Positions 1 through 10,587 are shown, counted from the stretch's first letter. The stretch: 64,000 nt of DNA from Thermoplasmatales archaeon (GCA_012515075.1 JAAYZC010000002.1:1-64000), one strand, 5' to 3'. Made by a program: numbers and translations. Notes: generated from the sequence alone by a model not told the origin.

Positions 1-289
1 CCTTCAGGCCCGCCATTTGTAATGCCTGTTCTGATTAACTCGCCTGTTTCCAGTGATTCCCGTTCGTCATCCAGAGCCTGCGAAGTGTGCTTTTCCGGGT
101 CTGTTTGAAGACGTTTCCGTCATAATCGCTGGAAGGGCTCCCTCTTGCAGGCACAGGGGGCCGCGAGTTCGAGGGAGCTCCACTACGTCGCCCGCCTCAA
201 CCTCCAAAACTCGCCTTCGAAGGAGCGCTGGTTGCCGGCTGGGTGAAAATGTTTTTACGCACCGAAGACGTGGCCCTCCCTGGGGGCAA

Positions 290-787
290 ATGAGCGCTAC
301 TATCAGTCTGGATGATATATATTTCGCGGTTATGCTCATAGCCGTCTTCTTGGTGGTCCTTTCCGTACCTACGGTGGTGCTCACGGTCCGCAACTCCTCC
401 CGCCTCATGAAGAGGTATAGGTACCTGAGATCCATAGAGAGGATCGATTCCGAGGGAGAGGTGCCCAGGGCCATGCTGGATGAATGGAAGGCCGTCAGGA
501 ACTCGGTCGGATATGCTGCCATGATATCGGACGAGATAGGAAGGCTGAACGGCCTGAGGCCCACAATGCTACAGGCGGAGATAGCCATTGTGTTGATCGT
601 TCTGCTGATGCTCCTTGGTACCTTCACCCCGGAGGTGATGTGGCTCATGTCCGTGGTTATCGTGCTCACCTTGACCTCGGTAGTGTATGGCGCTCTGAAC
701 TCCAAGACCTACATCGACGAGTACATAACATTGCTTATGTCGGTCGAGGAGAAGGACGAGGAGGCCATAGACGCCATATACGGCTGA
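290..787 (+). CDS. predicted membrane protein (about 165 aa, several hydrophobic segments)
   Basis: ORF 53..787; internal ATG at 290 (MSATISLDDIYFAVMLIAVFLVVL) is preferred because the upstream extension looks non-protein-like. Confidence 0.7.
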   Translation: MSATISLDDIYFAVMLIAVFLVVLSVPTVVLTVRNSSRLMKRYRYLRSIERIDSEGEVPRAMLDEWKAVRNSVGYAAMISDEIGRLNGLRPTMLQAEIAIVLIVLLMLLGTFTPEVMWLMSVVIVLTLTSVVYGALNSKTYIDEYITLLMSVEEKDEEAIDAIYG

Positions 788-828
788 CCCCCAGAAAGTG
801 TTTTTATACCGTACCAATATCGCGTGGC

Positions 829-1308
829 ATGGCGAAGGTCACGTTCCATACTACGATGGGCGACATTGAGATCGAGATGTTCGACGACATGCCCATAACC
901 ACCGGCAACTTCCTCAAACTCTGCAGAGAGGGTTTCTACGACGGCACCGTGTTCCACAGGGTCATTGAAGGTTTCATGATACAGGGAGGAGACCCCGAAG
1001 GTAACGGATGCGGAGGTCCCGGATACACAATACAGGACGAATTCGTGAAGGGTCATTCCAACAAGAGGGGCACCATATCCATGGCCAACACCGGACGTCC
1101 CAACTCCGGAGGGAGCCAGTTCTTCATAAACCTGGTAGACAACGGATATCTTGACTGGGACAACCCCCGCACGCCTTCCGCGCACCCGGTGTTCGGACAG
1201 ATAGTCGGAGGCACGGACGTTGTGGACCGGATAGGTTGTGTTCCGACTGACAGGAACGACCGGCCCAAGACCCCTGTCATGATAGAAAAGGCGGAAGTCT
1301 CGGAATGA
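829..1308 (+). CDS. cyclophilin-type peptidyl-prolyl cis-trans isomerase
   Basis: MAKVTFHTTMGDIEIEMFDDMPITTGNFLKLCREGFYDGTVFHRVIEGFMIQGGDPEGNGCGGPGY; TATA-like tttttatacc about 25 nt upstream of the ATG. Confidence 0.96.
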   Translation: MAKVTFHTTMGDIEIEMFDDMPITTGNFLKLCREGFYDGTVFHRVIEGFMIQGGDPEGNGCGGPGYTIQDEFVKGHSNKRGTISMANTGRPNSGGSQFFINLVDNGYLDWDNPRTPSAHPVFGQIVGGTDVVDRIGCVPTDRNDRPKTPVMIEKAEVSE

Positions 1309-1356
1309 GACGGGGGATCGCAGATCCCTGGTCGGGCCGTCACCGGTCCGACCTTC

Positions 1357-1716
1357 TCATCTGAGACTCTCCACCACCAGATGGGTTCCCGAGCGCAGGT
1401 ACACCAGCGGCACGCGGAGTTTTCTCAGCCTGCGCATAAGCTCCTTGTCGTTGGTCAGGACGTAACCGCCTGTCTTCAGAGCCAGTTCCACCACGGAATC
1501 GTCCCCCGAGGCCTCGGTCGGTATTATCTCGTACTTGCGGGCCAGATCTATGGCCGCGGAGGCGAACCTGTGATCCAGATGCTTGAGCTCTCCCAGAAGG
1601 GGGCCCGGGACGACGAACCTGACGTCCCCTAGAAGGTCCCTTACGGAGAGATCCAGGTTTATCCTGACCTCGAAGGGCATCAGGAGGGCGTTCGTGTCCA
1701 GGACGACGGTCTGCAT
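1357..1716 (-). CDS. PIN-domain protein (Fcf1/Utp24-like archaeal rRNA-processing type)
   Basis: MQTVVLDTNALLMPFEVRINLDLSVRDLLGDVRFVVPGPLLGELKHL...YVLTNDKELMRRLRKLRVPLVYLR. Confidence 0.85.
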   Translation of the reverse strand: MQTVVLDTNALLMPFEVRINLDLSVRDLLGDVRFVVPGPLLGELKHLDHRFASAAIDLARKYEIIPTEASGDDSVVELALKTGGYVLTNDKELMRRLRKLRVPLVYLRSGTHLVVESLR

Positions 1717-1718
1717 TG

Positions 1719-2957
1719 TCACTGCTCGATTATTCCGTACCCGATGAGCCTCCATTTGTTGGAGATCCTCCTGGATATGGCGACCCTCTGGCCTTCCAGG
1801 ACGCATACGGGTATCTTGAGAACGACCTCTGCGGATTCCGCCCTGGCGCTCTTGACCACGCCGACGGTGGTAGCTGTCCCGATGCTCAGCATCAGGGGCT
1901 CGTTGGTCTTTATCTCGTCGACCTCGAGCTCGCTGGACGAGCCCACCACGCGATCCAGCAGCGTGATCGCCATACTGAAGTCGTGCACCACCGGCGGCAG
2001 GTTGCTGGGCGTACCGACTATCCTGCCGGTCAGACCGTCCGACTTGGTCATGGAGGGGTCCAGCGCTGTGCCTATGGAAACCAGGCCTCCGGGGCAGACT
2101 TCATCCACGCTCCTGCCGCCCGCCTGGAGGGATACGACCTTGGCCGTTATCCTCTCCCATGTGGGTTTACCCGCGACCTCGACCTTCCTCCCCGGTACGA
2201 CCTCTATCTCATCGCCGACCTTGAGGATGCCCTGCACCAGGGTGCCTCCCAGGACGCCGCCCCTTAGGTCCTTGGGCTCCGCTCCGGGAGAATTGATGTC
2301 GAATGAACGCGCGACGTGCATCAGCGGCGGCGATTCGGTGTCCCTGACCACCTTTGACACTATGTGCTCCTCGATGGCCTCGATCAGCATATCTATGTTG
2401 ACGCCGCGGTTGGCGGACACAGGTATTATCGGCGCCGACTCGGCGACGGTCCCTTTGACGAACTCCTTGATCTGCTTGAAGTTCTCCACGGCCTGCTCGC
2501 GGGTGACTATGTCGATCTTGTTCTGGACGATGATGATCTTGTCTATCCCGATTATGGACAGGGCCATCAGGTGCTCTTTGGTCTGGGGCTGGGGGCACTT
2601 CTCGTTGGCGGCCACCATCAGCAGTGCGCCGTCCATCAACGCCGCTCCGGACAGCATCGTGGCCATAAGCGTCTCGTGACCGGGGGCGTCCACGAAGGAG
2701 ACCGCCCTCACGAACTCGGCATCGGACCCGCAGTTCCTGCACTTGTCGGTCGTTCCGTAAGCTGAGGAGCCCTGGCAGCTAGGGCATTTGTAGAAAGATA
2801 CGTCAGCGTACCCCAGCCTGATGGATATGCCTCTCTTGACCTCTTCGGAATGACGGTCCGTCCACTCCCCGCTTAGGGCTTTGGTGAGCGTGGTCTTACC
2901 GTGGTCGACATGCCCGATCATACCTATGTTGATCTCAGGCTGCTTGGGTACTTTCAT
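1719..2957 (-). CDS. eif2g: translation initiation factor aIF2 subunit gamma
   Basis: [44 protein letters not shown], Zn-knuckle CPSCQG...CRNCGS. Confidence 0.97.
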   Translation of the reverse strand: MKVPKQPEINIGMIGHVDHGKTTLTKALSGEWTDRHSEEVKRGISIRLGYADVSFYKCPSCQGSSAYGTTDKCRNCGSDAEFVRAVSFVDAPGHETLMATMLSGAALMDGALLMVAANEKCPQPQTKEHLMALSIIGIDKIIIVQNKIDIVTREQAVENFKQIKEFVKGTVAESAPIIPVSANRGVNIDMLIEAIEEHIVSKVVRDTESPPLMHVARSFDINSPGAEPKDLRGGVLGGTLVQGILKVGDEIEVVPGRKVEVAGKPTWERITAKVVSLQAGGRSVDEVCPGGLVSIGTALDPSMTKSDGLTGRIVGTPSNLPPVVHDFSMAITLLDRVVGSSSELEVDEIKTNEPLMLSIGTATTVGVVKSARAESAEVVLKIPVCVLEGQRVAISRRISNKWRLIGYGIIEQ

Positions 2958-3355
2958 TGGTTCTCCGCAGGAGCTTCGGGGGCGAAGGACTCCTCCACGG
3001 ACTTGGGTCCGTACTCTGCGATCGCCATGTTGACCTGTACGATCGATGCGGATATTGTGGATCCGCGAATCGCGACCCTCTTCCTCTCGCCGTCATACAC
3101 GGGATGGAATCCGGTGCTCTCGGAGAGGAGGAGTTTGCGCCTCTTGTTCCCGGGGAGGTCCCCCCTCATGGGGGTTCCGTTCCCGTCGCTTCCGCCTGTG
3201 ATCTTCAGTTTGTAACCGGGGAGACCCACGAATATTCCGTCCACGATCTCTCCGATGTTTTTACCAATCAGAGAGTTCGCGTGGTGACCTGACACGGCAA
3301 CGTTGTACGATCTGCCGGTCTTCACATCGTTAACGATAGCTTTGAATTCTACCAT
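2954..3355 (-). CDS. rps6e: 30S ribosomal protein S6e
   Basis: [69 protein letters not shown]. Confidence 0.96.
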   Translation of the reverse strand: MVEFKAIVNDVKTGRSYNVAVSGHHANSLIGKNIGEIVDGIFVGLPGYKLKITGGSDGNGTPMRGDLPGNKRRKLLLSESTGFHPVYDGERKRVAIRGSTISASIVQVNMAIAEYGPKSVEESFAPEAPAENQ

Positions 3356-3420
3356 TTGAACACCTGTAAGACCGCGTTAGCATGGAACCCAATATAAAGT
3401 TTTGCTAAGAGATTGACGGT

Positions 3421-4500
3421 TCAATCCTCTTCTTTATTAGCCTTGTCTTTTTTGGATTTCCAGGACTTTATGCCCTGCTTCCTGCGCGTGGGCTCCTCAA
3501 GGCGGAGCTTGAAGTCCTTTATGGTCTTGACTTCAGAAGGGTCCACACCCCGGAGGTAAGCCAGATAGAGAGAGACATAATCCCCGAACATGCATGCCCG
3601 AAGACATCTCTCCAATATCGTCCTCCCCCGTATCTTGATGACCTTGGGCCTTATCCCATAGGACACTACGGCCTTTATCGCCGCATCGGAAAGCTTCCTG
3701 ACCGTCCTGTTGGCATTCTCCTCATAGAGGAACACCAGGATGCACCGGTTCCTGGCTCCCCCTTCGGACCATCCGGCTACCTCGTTGTGATTGAACTCCG
3801 GTATGGAGCCGGCGAAGGCCATCATCTTGGAGTTCTCGTTTATCTGGGTCTTCCATCTTATGGCCGCCGATGGTATGCCGGATGTCGAATATATCACGGG
3901 CGCCTTGCCGAATATGTCCTTGGCGGCCGTTCTTGCTACGCTCCTGTCGCTTTCCAGCTTGGATCTGAACTTCAGCAGCTTGGGTATCAGCTTCTTGATG
4001 TCCGTCTTGCACCTGGGTCCGCCCACGGTCTCTATTATGTTGGCCATCGACCCGAGTATGTGCCCGAGGGCGCTGCGGGGCTGTATGCCCGCGGGTATCT
4101 CCACGATGCACTTCCCGTCCCCCCTCGCCTTCTCCAGCAGCTTGCCTCCGGATGTTATGACCACCACCGTGCTCCCTCTCTGGACCGCCTGGTCGTACAT
4201 GGAGAGGGTCTCCTTGGTGTTACCGGAATGACTGGAGACGATGACCAGGGTGCTGCCGTTGACCCATCTTGGGAGCTCCGGGAACCTCTGTACGGTGATC
4301 GGGAAGTTCATTGTGGGGTAGAGGCTGTCGGCTATGACATCTCCGCCTATGGCGGACCCGCCCATGCCGCATATTACTATGCGGTCGAAGTCGGCCTTTA
4401 TGTCGAGGTCCCCCTCCACAGCCTCCGAGAGATTGTCCACGAAGGCGTATATCTCGCGGTGCATGTCGTTCGGATCAAACTCGCTGGGCTCGTTCTGCAT
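3421..4500 (-). CDS. bifunctional phosphoglucose/phosphomannose isomerase (SIS domains)
   Basis: IVICGMGGSAIGGDVIADSLY...VIVSSHSGNTKETLSMYDQA...FNHNEVAGW. Confidence 0.9.
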   Translation of the reverse strand: MQNEPSEFDPNDMHREIYAFVDNLSEAVEGDLDIKADFDRIVICGMGGSAIGGDVIADSLYPTMNFPITVQRFPELPRWVNGSTLVIVSSHSGNTKETLSMYDQAVQRGSTVVVITSGGKLLEKARGDGKCIVEIPAGIQPRSALGHILGSMANIIETVGGPRCKTDIKKLIPKLLKFRSKLESDRSVARTAAKDIFGKAPVIYSTSGIPSAAIRWKTQINENSKMMAFAGSIPEFNHNEVAGWSEGGARNRCILVFLYEENANRTVRKLSDAAIKAVVSYGIRPKVIKIRGRTILERCLRACMFGDYVSLYLAYLRGVDPSEVKTIKDFKLRLEEPTRRKQGIKSWKSKKDKANKEED

Positions 4501-4509
4501 GAGCGGTCC

Positions 4510-6261
4510 TCACATCCCCCAGAAGGGTTCTTCCTTCCTTTTGATGGTTATGGTCTCGGAGAGGGCCATCTTCTCGTCCTCGTTGAGGCCTATGGACGTG
4601 GACAGCTCCTTGACTGTGGATTCCAGGAGGTCAACGTAAATCACGTCCTCCTCGTTGATCTGTCTGCCGGCGGTTACGCCCTCCAAAGATATCGCCACCT
4701 CCTCGCCCTGGGCCGCTTCCTTCAGCGTGTCCTCGCCCGAATGTATGCTCCTGATCTTTCCCGCGTCGCGTCCGTCCGCCCCCAGGAGCCTCTGGTTCGC
4801 CTTTATCCTGCCCGCCAGTACGCGAACGCCCACGATGGCTGGCTTGCTGGCGCGGAATATGCAGCCCGGGAGTATCCTGAGCTTGGCCGGGAACGGGAAC
4901 TCGGACCTCTTGTCGGACTCCGACCTCTTCTTGGACTCCTCCAGCCATTCCTTGTAATCCTCGATTATCTTGTAGACCACGGGATCCGAGAATATCCTTA
5001 TCTCGTGGTTGGCCGCCTCGGCCTCGGCATCCTTGGACATCGAGACGTTGAAACCGAGGATCACTTTGTTCTGCGTGTCCCCGTAGGCCGCGGTCTCGAC
5101 TATGTCCCTACGGGTTATCTCCCCGACGCCGTACTTCCTTATGGGCATCCCCGCCGCTTTGGCCTCGAAAGCCAGAGCCTCCAGGGAGCCTATCGCGTCG
5201 GCCTTGATCGTGACCCCTTCATCAGACAGCTCAACCTTGATGTTGGACTCCTCGGTCATATCCCTCACGGCGGGGTCGTTCGGTCCCTTGACCACCCTGA
5301 GCGGCGCGCCGGCTATGACCCCCTCCATGTTCTGGCAGGATATCTTCACCCCGGCGGCCGCGTGCAGCTCCTTGACGGAGTCGAAGCGGTCCCTGGGGTC
5401 CCGTATCTCATCCAGCGGCTTGGGCTTCAGTATGGCCTTGACCTTGGTGACCACAGGGGCCCCTCTGGTCCCCAGCGCCACCGTGTCCCCCTTCTTCAGC
5501 ACCCCGGAGTACAGTATCATGTCCAGGGTAGAGCCCAGTCCGCGCTCCTCCTTGACCTCCAGTATGGTGCCTCTCCCGGGGCCGTCCTCCTTCTTGAGCT
5601 CAGACTCCAGGAAGCGCTGCGCCAGCCCGATGAGCACGAGCAGGAGGTCCGGTATCCCCTCCCCCTCCTTCGCGCTTATGGGCACCAGGGCCACGGTCTT
5701 GGTGAAGTCGTCTATCCTGTCGTATCTGTCCGCCGATATGCCCTCTGACGCCAACTGAGCTATGATGTCGTACATCTTCTCGTTGAAGACCTCCAGGGTG
5801 CGTTCCTGCTGCTTCCTCTCCGAGACGGCGAAGGGGCGACCGTCCTCGCTCATCCACCCCTGTACGGTGTCTATCTTGTTGAGAGCTATGAGGAAGGGCG
5901 TCCTGTACTGTTTGAGTATGCGTATGGACTCGACGGTCTGGGGCTTTATGCCCTCCCTGATGTCTATGACCAGGACCGCCAGGTCCGCCAGCGAGCCCCC
6001 TCTTGCACGGAGGGTTATGAAAGAATGGTGCCCGGGGGTGTCTATGAACAGTAGCCCGGGTACGTCGAACTTGTTCTTCCCTATGAGCGGAGCGCACACC
6101 TTGTAGATGTGCTCGACCGGGACCTCGGTGGCGCCTATGTGCTGGGTGATCGCCCCGGCCTCCCTGGCCTGGACTGAGGTCCCCCGGATCCTGTCCAAGA
6201 GCCTTGTCTTGCCATGGTCAACATGACCGAGAACACTGACCACCGGTTGCCTTATCGCCAT
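4510..6261 (-). CDS. infB: translation initiation factor aIF5B/IF-2
   Basis: [48 protein letters not shown]. Confidence 0.97.
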   Translation of the reverse strand: MAIRQPVVSVLGHVDHGKTRLLDRIRGTSVQAREAGAITQHIGATEVPVEHIYKVCAPLIGKNKFDVPGLLFIDTPGHHSFITLRARGGSLADLAVLVIDIREGIKPQTVESIRILKQYRTPFLIALNKIDTVQGWMSEDGRPFAVSERKQQERTLEVFNEKMYDIIAQLASEGISADRYDRIDDFTKTVALVPISAKEGEGIPDLLLVLIGLAQRFLESELKKEDGPGRGTILEVKEERGLGSTLDMILYSGVLKKGDTVALGTRGAPVVTKVKAILKPKPLDEIRDPRDRFDSVKELHAAAGVKISCQNMEGVIAGAPLRVVKGPNDPAVRDMTEESNIKVELSDEGVTIKADAIGSLEALAFEAKAAGMPIRKYGVGEITRRDIVETAAYGDTQNKVILGFNVSMSKDAEAEAANHEIRIFSDPVVYKIIEDYKEWLEESKKRSESDKRSEFPFPAKLRILPGCIFRASKPAIVGVRVLAGRIKANQRLLGADGRDAGKIRSIHSGEDTLKEAAQGEEVAISLEGVTAGRQINEEDVIYVDLLESTVKELSTSIGLNEDEKMALSETITIKRKEEPFWGM

Positions 6262-6303
6262 ATAATCGCCCCTAAGTGGAAATTGAAGCGGTTTGAAAGG
6301 GTT

Positions 6304-6753
6304 TTACTCGTATATCCAAGCGTCGGAGGTCCTGTTGTAGGAAACCAGTTCCTCGGGCCCGAAGAAGATCGCGATCTCCCTCTCCGCGGATTCGGGAGAG
6401 TCCGAACCGTGTATGAGGTTCATGCCGGTCTGCATGCCGTAGTCCCCGCGTATGGTGCCGGGAGCGGACTCCTTGGGGTTTGTCTTCCCCATCATGTTCC
6501 TGCATACGGAAACGGCCTCCTCTCCCTCCATGACCATCGCCAGAACCGGGCCGGACGTGATGTAGGATATCAGAGAGTCGTAGAACTTCTTGCCCTTGTG
6601 CTCTCCGTAGTGGTTCTCGGCCGTCTCCTTGGGGATGACCATGAGCTTCATCGCCACGAGCTTCAGCCCTTTCCTCTCGAACCTGGAGACGATCTCGCCG
6701 CAGAGTCCGCGCTGGACCCCGTCGGGCTTTACCATGAGGTATGTCCTCTCCAT
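6304..6753 (-). CDS. ndk: nucleoside diphosphate kinase
   Basis: [38 protein letters not shown]...[14 protein letters not shown]. Confidence 0.96.
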   Translation of the reverse strand: MERTYLMVKPDGVQRGLCGEIVSRFERKGLKLVAMKLMVIPKETAENHYGEHKGKKFYDSLISYITSGPVLAMVMEGEEAVSVCRNMMGKTNPKESAPGTIRGDYGMQTGMNLIHGSDSPESAEREIAIFFGPEELVSYNRTSDAWIYE

Positions 6754-6758
6754 GAGGC

Positions 6759-6986
6759 TCACTCCTTCTTCTCGGCGACTTTCAGGCGAGCGGCCTTCTC
6801 GGTATGGGCCTTCTCGGTCCAGGCGGTGGTCCTGGGGACCCTCTTCAGCTCGACCATGTTCTTGTAGCACTTGTTGGTGTCGAAGAAGTAGACGGAGCCG
6901 TCCTTCTTGACGTACATCTTGCCGGTTCCCGGCTCAATCGTCGCGCCGCAGAATGTGCATTTTCTGATCTCTGCCACCAAAATCAC
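6759..6986 (-). CDS. rpl24e: 50S ribosomal protein L24e
   Basis: [51 protein letters not shown]. Confidence 0.95.
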   Translation of the reverse strand: MILVAEIRKCTFCGATIEPGTGKMYVKKDGSVYFFDTNKCYKNMVELKRVPRTTAWTEKAHTEKAARLKVAEKKE

Positions 6987-7207
6987 CTGCCCATTCCCAT
7001 CTTCCTGGCTTCTCTGGAGGTCTCTCTGAGCATCAGGATGTCCCCCATCCTTACCGGCCCCATGATGTTCCTGGTGATGATCCTCCCCTTGTCACGGCCG
7101 TCCAGAACACGGACCTTGACCTGGGTGGCTTCACCAGTCATCCCGGTGCGGCCGATTATCTCGACTACCTCTGAAGGGATGCTATCTGTGTCTGCCATTC
7201 GAATCAC
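6983..7207 (-). CDS. rps28e: 30S ribosomal protein S28e
   Basis: [60 protein letters not shown]. Confidence 0.95.
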   Translation of the reverse strand: MIRMADTDSIPSEVVEIIGRTGMTGEATQVKVRVLDGRDKGRIITRNIMGPVRMGDILMLRETSREARKMGMGR

Positions 7208-7208
7208 C

Positions 7209-7574
7209 TTAGTTCTTCAGTGCCTTGACAGCGCTGGCGATCTCTTCGCAGAGGGGCTTCCCTTTGCCGACATCGACGATGGCTATGGACGCCGTGGGCT
7301 TCTCTAGGCCTATCGCGTTGCCGAGCTCCGCTTTGCTGGGCACGTAAACGTAAGCTACGTTCCTCTCCTCGCACAGCGAGGGCATGTGGGCCAGTATCTC
7401 GGGGGGGTCCACATCGGTGGCCATGATCACGATGGCCGCCTCTCCGCGCTCGACGGATTTGGTGACCTCGTTGGTCCCTTTCTTGATCTTTCCGCCGTCC
7501 CTCGCGATCTCCGCCAGGGAGTAGGCTTTGTCTGAAAGCTCTTTGGGTGTCTCAAACTTCACAAATACAGACAT
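7209..7574 (-). CDS. rpl7ae: 50S ribosomal protein L7Ae
   Basis: [49 protein letters not shown]. Confidence 0.96.
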   Translation of the reverse strand: MSVFVKFETPKELSDKAYSLAEIARDGGKIKKGTNEVTKSVERGEAAIVIMATDVDPPEILAHMPSLCEERNVAYVYVPSKAELGNAIGLEKPTASIAIVDVGKGKPLCEEIASAVKALKN

Positions 7575-7583
7575 TTAAATTAC

Positions 7584-7630
7584 CTCTTTCCGGCGTCAGA
7601 GCGCCGTCATCATTCATCGGCTCTAAAGAG
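7584..7630 (-). promoter_or_regulatory. structured 5' leader of L7Ae mRNA with box C/D-like (K-turn-like) elements
   Basis: Minus strand: ATGATGA (7613-7607), stem CGGCG/CGCCG (7606-7602/7595-7591) with a loop containing CTGA, outer stem CTCTTT/AAAGAG (7630-7625/7589-7584) covering the AGAGG SD. Confidence 0.55.
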
Positions 7631-7659
7631 CAGAACGACCAATTCCCTGTTAGTATATA

Positions 7660-8793
7660 TTACTTACCCGATGGCACGGGCCCATGCGACGGGGGCGCCG
7701 GTTCTCCCGCGGCGACAGAAAGAAGAACCTCCTCCAGCCTTCCGATGTGATTGTCCCAGGAGAAGTACTCGGCCCTTGCGCGAGCCTTCCTCCTCAGTTC
7801 CTGCCGGAGATCTCCGTCCGACAGCAGCGAGTTGATCGCATCCGCCAGACCCCCGGGGTCTCCGGGATCCACCAGTATCCCTCCGTCCCCCACTGTCTCC
7901 GGCAGCCCGTTGACGTTGGTGGATATCACCGGGCGCCCGTAGGACATCTGCTCCATGGCGGCTATGCCGAAGGCCTCGGATAGCGAGGGTATAACGAACA
8001 TCCTGCAGGTGCTCATGAGGCGCACCTTCTCCTCCTCGGTGACCCAGCCTCTCATCTCCACCCGGTCCTGCAGACCAAGAGCCCTTATCTTCCTCGATAT
8101 CCTGGCGGCGTCCGGGCCCTTGCCGCATATGAGCAGTCTGCATTCCACGCGCCTCATCGCCTCCACCAGGTGCCCCAGCCCCTTCACCCTCACCATCCTC
8201 CCAAGGGACAGTATAAAATCGCCCTCCTCATCATTCGTCTCGGGGTAGGAGGACAGACAGTTCGGCACCGTGGTCACCCTCTCCGGCGGGACCCCTTTCC
8301 CTATCGTCGCCCTGCGGGCGTCCTCGCTCACGGTTATCACATGATCGAAGGTTCTCAGGCATCTATTCACAAAGATCCTGTCATTGATCTCGGAGATCGG
8401 AGCCTGCAGCCCCGCGCCCTCGCCCCACATGTTGTGGACTGTGAACACCTTACCCCCGTCGTACCTCGCCACGTCCCTGTTGTAGGACGGGGCCCAGCGA
8501 TAGTTGTAGCTGACGACATCCGCATCGAGTGACCTCAGATTCTCGAGCACGTCGCTGGAGGATACGAATGGGGGGTTGTACACATTGACGAATCTGGATT
8601 TGAGTCTGACCACCCTGTATCCGAACTCGGTCCTCTCCTCCTCTGGGGTACCAGGGAGCCTGGAGGTCAGAATTGTCACGTCGTGTCCTCTGGATGACAG
8701 CAGCCTCGCCGTGTCATGCATGCGGTGCTCTATGCCGCCGGTCCACGGATAGAAGAACGGGTTAACGTCCGTTATCCTCACTCTCTTCACCAC
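7660..8793 (-). CDS. family 4 glycosyltransferase
   Basis: ITDVNPFFYPWTGGIEHRMHDTARLLSSRGHDVTILTS...FVIPSLSEAFGIAAMEQMSYGRPVISTNVNGLPETV. Confidence 0.92.
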   Translation of the reverse strand: MVKRVRITDVNPFFYPWTGGIEHRMHDTARLLSSRGHDVTILTSRLPGTPEEERTEFGYRVVRLKSRFVNVYNPPFVSSSDVLENLRSLDADVVSYNYRWAPSYNRDVARYDGGKVFTVHNMWGEGAGLQAPISEINDRIFVNRCLRTFDHVITVSEDARRATIGKGVPPERVTTVPNCLSSYPETNDEEGDFILSLGRMVRVKGLGHLVEAMRRVECRLLICGKGPDAARISRKIRALGLQDRVEMRGWVTEEEKVRLMSTCRMFVIPSLSEAFGIAAMEQMSYGRPVISTNVNGLPETVGDGGILVDPGDPGGLADAINSLLSDGDLRQELRRKARARAEYFSWDNHIGRLEEVLLSVAAGEPAPPSHGPVPSGK

Positions 8794-9433
8794 CCTCCTC
8801 CTCTTCTTTAAGGGATTCCAGCCTCTCCTTGACGGTGGAGCCCGCCGCCTTCGCCTTCCTCTTGCGGTAGTATGCGGCCGCGAAGCTTGCGGCCATTATA
8901 ACCAGCACCATGACCACGGATACCGCCTGGGCCGTGGAGGTGTCGCTGAAGTATGCGTAGAAAACGTTGCTGAGGACCAGCAGCGCGCCGTACTTCAAAA
9001 CGCACCCCGTTATCAGGTAGAACATGCATCTTTTGAACTCCCATTTCTCGGCTATGCTTATGAACGCACCGGTGAAGGGTATCATCGGGGCGATACGGTT
9101 CACGAGCAGCATGCGCTCATCGTGAAGGATCAGGAACCCGACGTAACGTCCGACGACCTTCTGCACGCCCCGAGGTATACGCAGATGCTCCACGATGAAG
9201 TAGAGTATCAGCACTCCGACTATCTCTCCCAGGGTGGCCGCCAGAAGCAGCTCCGCCCCGTAGAGGGCATTGCTCTGATTGCTTGTGAACGCCAGTATGA
9301 AGAATAGCTCGGGCAGAAGGGGAAAGATCATGGCGTCTATCATGAATATAACGAATATGATCGCCAGAGAGGCGAACTCCCCGCCTCCGAACAGTCCGGT
9401 CAGGAGATTCACGATCTCTTCGATGACCGACAT
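8762..9433 (-). CDS. VTT/DedA-like membrane protein
   Basis: multi-TM protein, NRIAPMIPFTGAFISIAEKWEFKRCMFYLITGCVLKYGAL. Confidence 0.7.
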   Translation of the reverse strand: MSVIEEIVNLLTGLFGGGEFASLAIIFVIFMIDAMIFPLLPELFFILAFTSNQSNALYGAELLLAATLGEIVGVLILYFIVEHLRIPRGVQKVVGRYVGFLILHDERMLLVNRIAPMIPFTGAFISIAEKWEFKRCMFYLITGCVLKYGALLVLSNVFYAYFSDTSTAQAVSVVMVLVIMAASFAAAYYRKRKAKAAGSTVKERLESLKEEEEGGEESEDNGR

Positions 9434-10587
9434 CTCCCGCGGGCCTCCTTCCTTTCCATCTTCGAGCGTATGGCGAACTCGTATACATCAATGTGCTTAG
9501 CCGCAGAGACCTCTATTGAGAACGACTCCGCGGTCCGTCTGGCATTCCGTCTTATACCCTCTCCGGATGCCAGCGCCCTTCTTACCGCGGCGGCGCATTC
9601 CGTCCCGCCTCCGTCGAAGAGGAAGCCGTTCTCCCCGTCCTTCACGAAGTCCGCGAAGGCCCGGTGGGCGGTGCAGACGACGGGAAGACCCATGGCCATG
9701 GCCTCGAGGACCGAAAGCCCCTGGGTCTCGAACCTGGATGCCGATACGGCCACGTCGGCCGCGGCGTAGTAGGACACCAGCTCCCCGTCGGGGACGAATC
9801 CCGCGAAGAACACCCTGGAGCCCACTCCCTTCTCGGCGGCCAGAGCCCTTATGCTTTCCTCTGCGGGCCCCTTGCCCGCCATCAGAAGCACGGTGTCCTC
9901 CGGAAGATGCGCGAGAGCGTCCACGATCACCCCTATGTCCTTCTCGTAAGATATCCTGCCCACGTGTATCAGGACATTCTTGCCCTCGAGACCGTGTCTC
10001 CCCCTTATCGCCGTGCCGTCCTCCCCGGTACGGAACCTGGAGGTGTCTATGCCTGTGGGTATTATCCGGACCTCCCTCGGTCTGGCCCCTTTCGCGAGTA
10101 ACTCGTCGGCGGTCGACTGTGTCGGGGCTATGATCGCGTCAGGCCTCTTCAGGAAGTTCCTCAGATACGTCCATACCAGCCTCCCCGCCAGCTCCCTGGG
10201 CATCTTTATGGGGGAGTAGTACTCCATGGTGTCCTCCACCATGGTGTGGAAGGTTGCCACGGAGGGGATCCCCAGCTCCCTGGCGCACAGTAGCGCCTTG
10301 ACCGCCATCAGGGCTATCCCGTGTATGTGTATGACGTCGGCATCAAGGGATCCGATCACCTGCATCTTGTTGGAACGGAACAGGGGCAGATAGTATCCCG
10401 GGTAGGATCTGAACTCAGCGGCCGGGAAGTAGACCACACCGGGGAGCCTCCCGGACTCCCCGGGGTCCGGTGCCGCCACCACCACCTCGTGCCCGGCGGC
10501 CTCCAGGGCCCCTTTGGTTATGGTCAGGGACGTCACCACGCCGTCCCGTGTGGGAAAGTAGCTGTCGGTCATCATAACTATCTTCAT
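9409..10587 (-). CDS. family 4 glycosyltransferase
   Basis: MKIVMMTDSYFPTRDGVVTSLTITKGALEAAGHEVVVAAP...SASRFETQGLSVLEAMAMGLPVVCT. Confidence 0.93.
   Translation of the reverse strand: MKIVMMTDSYFPTRDGVVTSLTITKGALEAAGHEVVVAAPDPGESGRLPGVVYFPAAEFRSYPGYYLPLFRSNKMQVIGSLDADVIHIHGIALMAVKALLCARELGIPSVATFHTMVEDTMEYYSPIKMPRELAGRLVWTYLRNFLKRPDAIIAPTQSTADELLAKGARPREVRIIPTGIDTSRFRTGEDGTAIRGRHGLEGKNVLIHVGRISYEKDIGVIVDALAHLPEDTVLLMAGKGPAEESIRALAAEKGVGSRVFFAGFVPDGELVSYYAAADVAVSASRFETQGLSVLEAMAMGLPVVCTAHRAFADFVKDGENGFLFDGGGTECAAAVRRALASGEGIRRNARRTAESFSIEVSAAKHIDVYEFAIRSKMERKEARGRCRSSKRS

Noticed and set aside
120-175. tRNA T-arm-like GAGTTCGAGG
   Set aside because: Flanking bases do not form a T-stem or cloverleaf on either strand.
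53-289. N-terminal extension of the 290-787 protein
   Set aside because: Low-plausibility Arg/Pro/Ser-rich peptide; the hydrophobic protein starts naturally at 290.
3787-5748. 653-aa plus-strand ORF
   Set aside because: Antisense to the PGI/PMI and aIF5B genes; composition (many Y, G, L, H) is typical of the reverse frame of GC-rich coding DNA.
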